DNA from: Nitratireductor alexandrii
Lineage (GTDB): Bacteria > Pseudomonadota > Alphaproteobacteria > Rhizobiales > Rhizobiaceae
Direction of reading: 5' to 3'
Assembly (NCBI RefSeq): GCF_004000215.1
Contig: NZ_RBVY01000010.1
Location: 38,804-102,803, forward strand
Length of the DNA stretch: 64,000 bases
The position numbers and the translations under genes were made by a program. This document shows, piece after piece, positions 60,803-64,000 of the stretch. Numbering within the stretch: the stretch's first letter is position 1; each line of letters begins with the position of its first letter. Below the pieces are notes generated by a model. It ran no database searches. It was not told the origin of the DNA and worked only from the letters and a program-made list of their open reading frames with translations.

Positions 60803-61452
60803 GCCAGCACCTTTGCCGCCGAGACCGACCATTCCGAAAGCCGCGTCTCATAGACACTGCCGTCGAGTGCGACGGAAAGGTCGAGCCCGTTCGATTCGGT
60901 GAATTCGAGCAGGCTCGCCTGCTCGCCGAGCGCAGTTTCCAGCGCCTGGTAAAGCGACATCGGTCCATGGACCCGGATCTTGGTCGTTTCGGCGTCGCGC
61001 AGGGCGGCGCTGATGATTTCGGCCAGCCGCGCCACGGAGCGTTGTTGCAGATCCTCGGCCAGAACCGGCCCCAGAACGCGCGTCACCACCTCGGCGGTCA
61101 GGTCCAGCACCCGCTTTTCGGCGGCCTCGAAACGCTGCCGGATTGCGGTTCCCAATTCCTCGCCGATGCCGGCCTGAAGCGCGGCGACCTCGGCGGCGTG
61201 CTTTTCGCGCTCGGCCTCCAGCGCCGCGGCATGGTCGGCCTCCAGCCGCGCGGTGGCGTCGGCCACCGCCTTGTCGACCGCCTTGTCGACCGCCTCGGCG
61301 ATCAGGGCGTCGACATCCGGCGGGTCCGTTTCGGGCGCGGCCGGCTGCATGACCAGCGGCATGTCGAAGTCCGGCATCGAAGCCTGGAAAGGCGCGGGCT
61401 CGTCCCGCTTGCCGAAATCGACCAGCATATCCGCGAGCGACAGGTGCGCCAT
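60799..61452 (-). CDS. FliH-like flagellar assembly protein
   Basis: A 217-residue cytoplasmic protein: an N-terminal low-complexity region, a charged coiled coil (about 50-120), and a C-terminal domain (about 125-215) with the FliH/YscL pattern (VHGPMSLYQALETALG). FliH regulates the export ATPase FliI. It is placed right after fliF with a 1-nt overlap. The family is weakly conserved, so the name is tentative. Confidence 0.65.
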   Translation of the reverse strand: MAHLSLADMLVDFGKRDEPAPFQASMPDFDMPLVMQPAAPETDPPDVDALIAEAVDKAVDKAVADATARLEADHAAALEAEREKHAAEVAALQAGIGEELGTAIRQRFEAAEKRVLDLTAEVVTRVLGPVLAEDLQQRSVARLAEIISAALRDAETTKIRVHGPMSLYQALETALGEQASLLEFTESNGLDLSVALDGSVYETRLSEWSVSAAKVLA

Positions 61453-63098
61453 CAGCCCGCCATCGCCTCGCCGACGCTCTCGCCCTGGGTCCATTTACGC
61501 AGGATCGCGGCCGTGCGTTCCTCGTTGAGGTCCACCATCTGCGCGAGCCGTTCCTGAGGCGCGGGCCGCAGCCGCATCTTCAGTTCTTCCATGACGTCGT
61601 TTTCGTTCGGCGCCATCTCCGCCAGCGGGTCGGGCAGGGCGATATTGTCGAGCGGCGAACCGATGGAAAGCTGCAGGTCCTCGAAATTCGGTGCTTCGCC
61701 GTCCTCTTTCTTGGTCAGCATGCCGGCCAGCGGACGCAGGCCGAACCAGGACACCAGGAAGGCGACGACGATGAAGGCGAGTGCGTTCACCATCGACCCG
61801 GTATAGTGCGCGGCGATCTCCAGATAGCCGGGCGCGGCGGCGGCCTCGGCCTCCATGGCGTCGACGAAGGAAAGGGCGGTGACGTTGATCTTGTCGCCGC
61901 GTTCCTCGTCAAGGCCGGCGGCGGTCGACACCACCTGCTGGATTTCGGCCACACGGGCCTCGACCATTTCCGGGGTCGCGCCCTCGCCGAGTACGGCGGC
62001 CAGCCGCTCGCGATTGACCACCACCGCGATCGAGAGCCGCGAGATCGAATAGCCGTTGCTGACCGTGGCGATGCGCTTGGAATTCAGCTCGTAATTGGTG
62101 ATTTCCTCCTTGCGCTCGCGCTCTTCGCTCGATTGCGGTGTCGTGGCGCCGCCCGTGTCCTCGTCGGGCAGGTTCTGCTCGACGGATGCCGGCGCGGCGG
62201 CGGTGCTTTTGTTGGAATTGTCGTTTTCGCGGATGATCTGTATCGAGCGCTCGACCCGCGAATCGGGATCGAAAATCGTCTCCTCGATCTGGCGGCTGTC
62301 GGTGTTGACCACCGCCTTGACGCTGGCGCGGAAATTCTCGTGTCCGAGATAGGGCGACAGCGCGCGGTAGATGTTGTCGGCGATCTGGCTTTCGACCGTC
62401 CTTTGGATCGAGATCGACTGATTGAGGGAACTGGTGGTCGGATCCTCGCCGGCGGCCAGCAGAGAACCGTCCGCGTCGAGCACGGTCACGTTGTCGGCGG
62501 TCAGGCCGGGCACGGCGGCGGAGACGAGATGGCGGATCGAATTGGCGCTGCGCGTGGCGTCGACGCCGCCGGTGCGGATGACGACCGAGGCCGTCGGCTT
62601 CTGCTCGCCGCGGCGGAAATTGGCCTGTTCGGCCATGACGATATGGACGCGCGCCGACTTGATGCCGGCGATCGACTGGATGGTGCGGGCGATCTCGCCT
62701 TCGAGGGCGCGCACGCGGGTCACTTCCTGCATGAAGGAGGTCAGGCCCAGCGAGCCGACATTGTCGAACAGTTCGTAGCCGGCGTTGGAGCTGGCCGGCA
62801 GTCCCTTTTCGGCCAGGATCATGCGGGCGCGGCCGGCCTGGCCGGACGACACCAGGACCGAAGCCCCCTCTGCGCCGATGTCGTAGGTGACGCCGGCTTC
62901 GCCCAGAACCACGCCGATCCGGTTGACGTCGCCACGGTCGAGACCGACATAGAGCGTCTCCATCGCCGGTCGGTTCAGATAGAGCGACGCCACCGTGATG
63001 ACAGCCATCACCAGGGCGGCCATGCCGCCCATGACGATCAGGCGCTGGGTGCCCAGCGCCTTGAGATTGTCGGCGATTTTCTGGAGTTGTTCAGGCAA
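61452..63098 (-). CDS. fliF: Flagellar MS-ring protein FliF
   Basis: Membrane ring of the flagellar base, 548 residues. Two membrane helices (about 20-40 and 435-460) flank a periplasmic region with YscJ-type motifs (VTRVRALEGEIARTIQSI, SARVHIV). The C-terminal cytoplasmic tail should bind FliG. The open frame starts with TTG at 63098; the start is not certain. It is preceded by the flagellin gene with a terminator between them. Confidence 0.92.
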   Translation of the reverse strand: MPEQLQKIADNLKALGTQRLIVMGGMAALVMAVITVASLYLNRPAMETLYVGLDRGDVNRIGVVLGEAGVTYDIGAEGASVLVSSGQAGRARMILAEKGLPASSNAGYELFDNVGSLGLTSFMQEVTRVRALEGEIARTIQSIAGIKSARVHIVMAEQANFRRGEQKPTASVVIRTGGVDATRSANSIRHLVSAAVPGLTADNVTVLDADGSLLAAGEDPTTSSLNQSISIQRTVESQIADNIYRALSPYLGHENFRASVKAVVNTDSRQIEETIFDPDSRVERSIQIIRENDNSNKSTAAAPASVEQNLPDEDTGGATTPQSSEERERKEEITNYELNSKRIATVSNGYSISRLSIAVVVNRERLAAVLGEGATPEMVEARVAEIQQVVSTAAGLDEERGDKINVTALSFVDAMEAEAAAAPGYLEIAAHYTGSMVNALAFIVVAFLVSWFGLRPLAGMLTKKEDGEAPNFEDLQLSIGSPLDNIALPDPLAEMAPNENDVMEELKMRLRPAPQERLAQMVDLNEERTAAILRKWTQGESVGEAMAG

Positions 63099-63164
63099 AG
63101 CGCGTCGTCCCGCAGTGAATGGCCCGGGAAGACTAATGCGCGAAGCTTGCGCGAGAATGAAATC

Positions 63165-63191
63165 GGGCCGCGCTCGTGACGAGCGCGGCCC
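63165..63191 (-). terminator. Intrinsic terminator of the flagellin gene
   Basis: A perfect 12-bp GC-rich stem (arms 63165-63176 and 63180-63191, loop TGA) lies 41 nt past the flagellin stop. A weak T-rich stretch (GATTTCATTC) follows on the minus strand. It may also protect the abundant flagellin mRNA. Confidence 0.75.
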
Positions 63192-63231
63192 GGATCGTTT
63201 CAGGTGCGGCGCCGACGCGCCGCTTGGTCGA

Positions 63232-64000
63232 TTAGCGGAACAGCGACAGGATCGACTGCGAGTTCGAATTGGCCATCGACAGGGCCTGGATGCCGAGCTG
63301 CTGCTGGACCTGGAGGGCCTGCAGGCGGGTCGATTCCTTGTTCATGTCGGCATCGACGAGCGTACCCACGCCGCGATCGATCGTGTCCATCAGGTTGCCG
63401 ACGAACTCGGTCTGAAGATCGATGCGCTTCTTGGCGGCGCCGAGATCGGAGGCGGCGGTGGTCATCTTGCTGATCGAGTCGTCGACGCCCTTGATGTAGT
63501 TTTCCAGCGTCGTCAGGTCGGCGGCGCTGTTGGTCAGGGCCGAGATGTCCAGCGTGGCGACGGTGAAGCCGCCTGTCGACTGGTCGGCGAGCAGCGCGCC
63601 GGTGGCGGCGTCGTAGCGGCCATCGAGAATGCCGGTGCCGGCCGCGGCCGCGTCGGCGCCGGCGTCGAACAGCTTGGTGCTGGACGTGTCGATCGTAATC
63701 GTGCCGATCGACACCGAACCGTCGGTGGCGCGGGTGAAGGAGGCGACGACCGACTTGGTCGCGCTGTAGCCGGCGGCGTCGGAATCGACCGACAGCCAGT
63801 TCTCGCCCGAGAAGGTCGAGGCGGCCGCGTTCGAGGTCAGCTGACCCTGCAGCGCGGTGATCTCGGCCTGGATCTTGGTGCGGTCGACACCCGGCTCGCG
63901 GGCGGCCACCAGCTTGGCCTTGATCTCGTCGACGACGTCGATGGCGGCCGTCATACCGGTATAGGCGGTGTCGACCTTGGCGGCGCCGAGACCGAGCGCG
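63232..64000 (-). CDS. Flagellin (5' end beyond the window)
   Basis: The C-terminal part of a flagellin, about 255 residues visible; the frame stays open to the window end, so the N-terminal D0/D1 helices are missing. The C-terminal helix (LQALQVQQQLGIQALSMANS then NSQSILSLFR) is the classic rhizobial flagellin end. The middle (about 63500-63830) is a variable Ala/Ser/Thr/Gly-rich surface domain. Located upstream of fliF; other flagellin copies, if any, lie outside this window. Confidence 0.93.
   Translation of the reverse strand, partial: ALGLGAAKVDTAYTGMTAAIDVVDEIKAKLVAAREPGVDRTKIQAEITALQGQLTSNAAASTFSGENWLSVDSDAAGYSATKSVVASFTRATDGSVSIGTITIDTSSTKLFDAGADAAAAGTGILDGRYDAATGALLADQSTGGFTVATLDISALTNSAADLTTLENYIKGVDDSISKMTTAASDLGAAKKRIDLQTEFVGNLMDTIDRGVGTLVDADMNKESTRLQALQVQQQLGIQALSMANSNSQSILSLFR

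Overview
The window is high-GC DNA with the gene content of an alphaproteobacterium of the order Hyphomicrobiales (Rhizobiales). The clearest markers are a Brucella Omp10-type lipoprotein, the flagellar regulator Rem, the motility proteins MotC and FliK (formerly MotD), the FlaF/FlbT flagellin regulators, a homospermidine synthase, and a rhizobial-type ornithine decarboxylase preceded by a long structured leader. I see no tRNA, rRNA, CRISPR array, insertion sequence or prophage block. It reads as ordinary chromosome. The genus cannot be fixed from the sequence alone.

Region 1 (1-29 kb) is mixed housekeeping. In order it holds: a secreted 5'-nucleotidase with a LysM tail, a PaaK-type CoA ligase, the Omp10-like lipoprotein, homospermidine synthase divergent from ilvD, an operon of oligoendopeptidase F and a DUF3445 protein, a sigma-54 activator next to a DUF882 protein, KDPG aldolase, an endolysin-like muramidase, the tRNA hydroxylase TrhO, a TerB/DUF533 protein, an SDR gene behind a perfect CtrA-type site, an SLC13/RCK transporter, an aminotransferase, and a GNAT gene. 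These are followed by a His-rich CDF transporter, a coupled set (SDR, 66-aa membrane protein, DenD-like epimerase) and a DUF1007-NicO metal transport pair.

Region 2 (29-33 kb) has an amidase-LysR pair and the ornithine decarboxylase gene with its roughly 440-nt leader. The decarboxylase makes putrescine, which homospermidine synthase at 4.3-5.7 kb can use, so both steps of a homospermidine route lie in the window.

Region 3 (33-43.4 kb) is an acyl-CoA catabolic island resembling acyclic terpene (atu) or leucine (liu) degradation. It holds an AtuB/AtuG-like SDR, a biotin-dependent acyl-CoA carboxylase (both subunits), an AtuD-like acyl-CoA dehydrogenase, a thiolase, a hotdog thioesterase, a MarR regulator, a crotonase and an FAH-family hydrolase. 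The SDR operon has one palindromic operator-like site. The thiolase and crotonase promoters share a different one, probably bound by the MarR protein.

Region 4 (43.4-64 kb) is a flagellar cluster, all on the minus strand. Read 5' to 3' it is flagellin (cut by the window end), fliF, fliH-like, motB, motC, fliK, lytic transglycosylase, rem, flgE, flgK, flgL, flaF, flbT, flgD, fliQ, flhA, fliR, fliJ-like, flgJ-type rod protein, flgN-like and a FliL-like membrane protein. Many neighbours overlap by 1-4 nt. A serine hydrolase gene sits between fliQ and flhA, an unexpected insertion. The best candidates for something new are the ornithine decarboxylase leader with mutually exclusive pairings at the ribosome binding site, the duplicated MarR-type operator, the three unnamed flagellar proteins, and the serine hydrolase inside the flagellar set.
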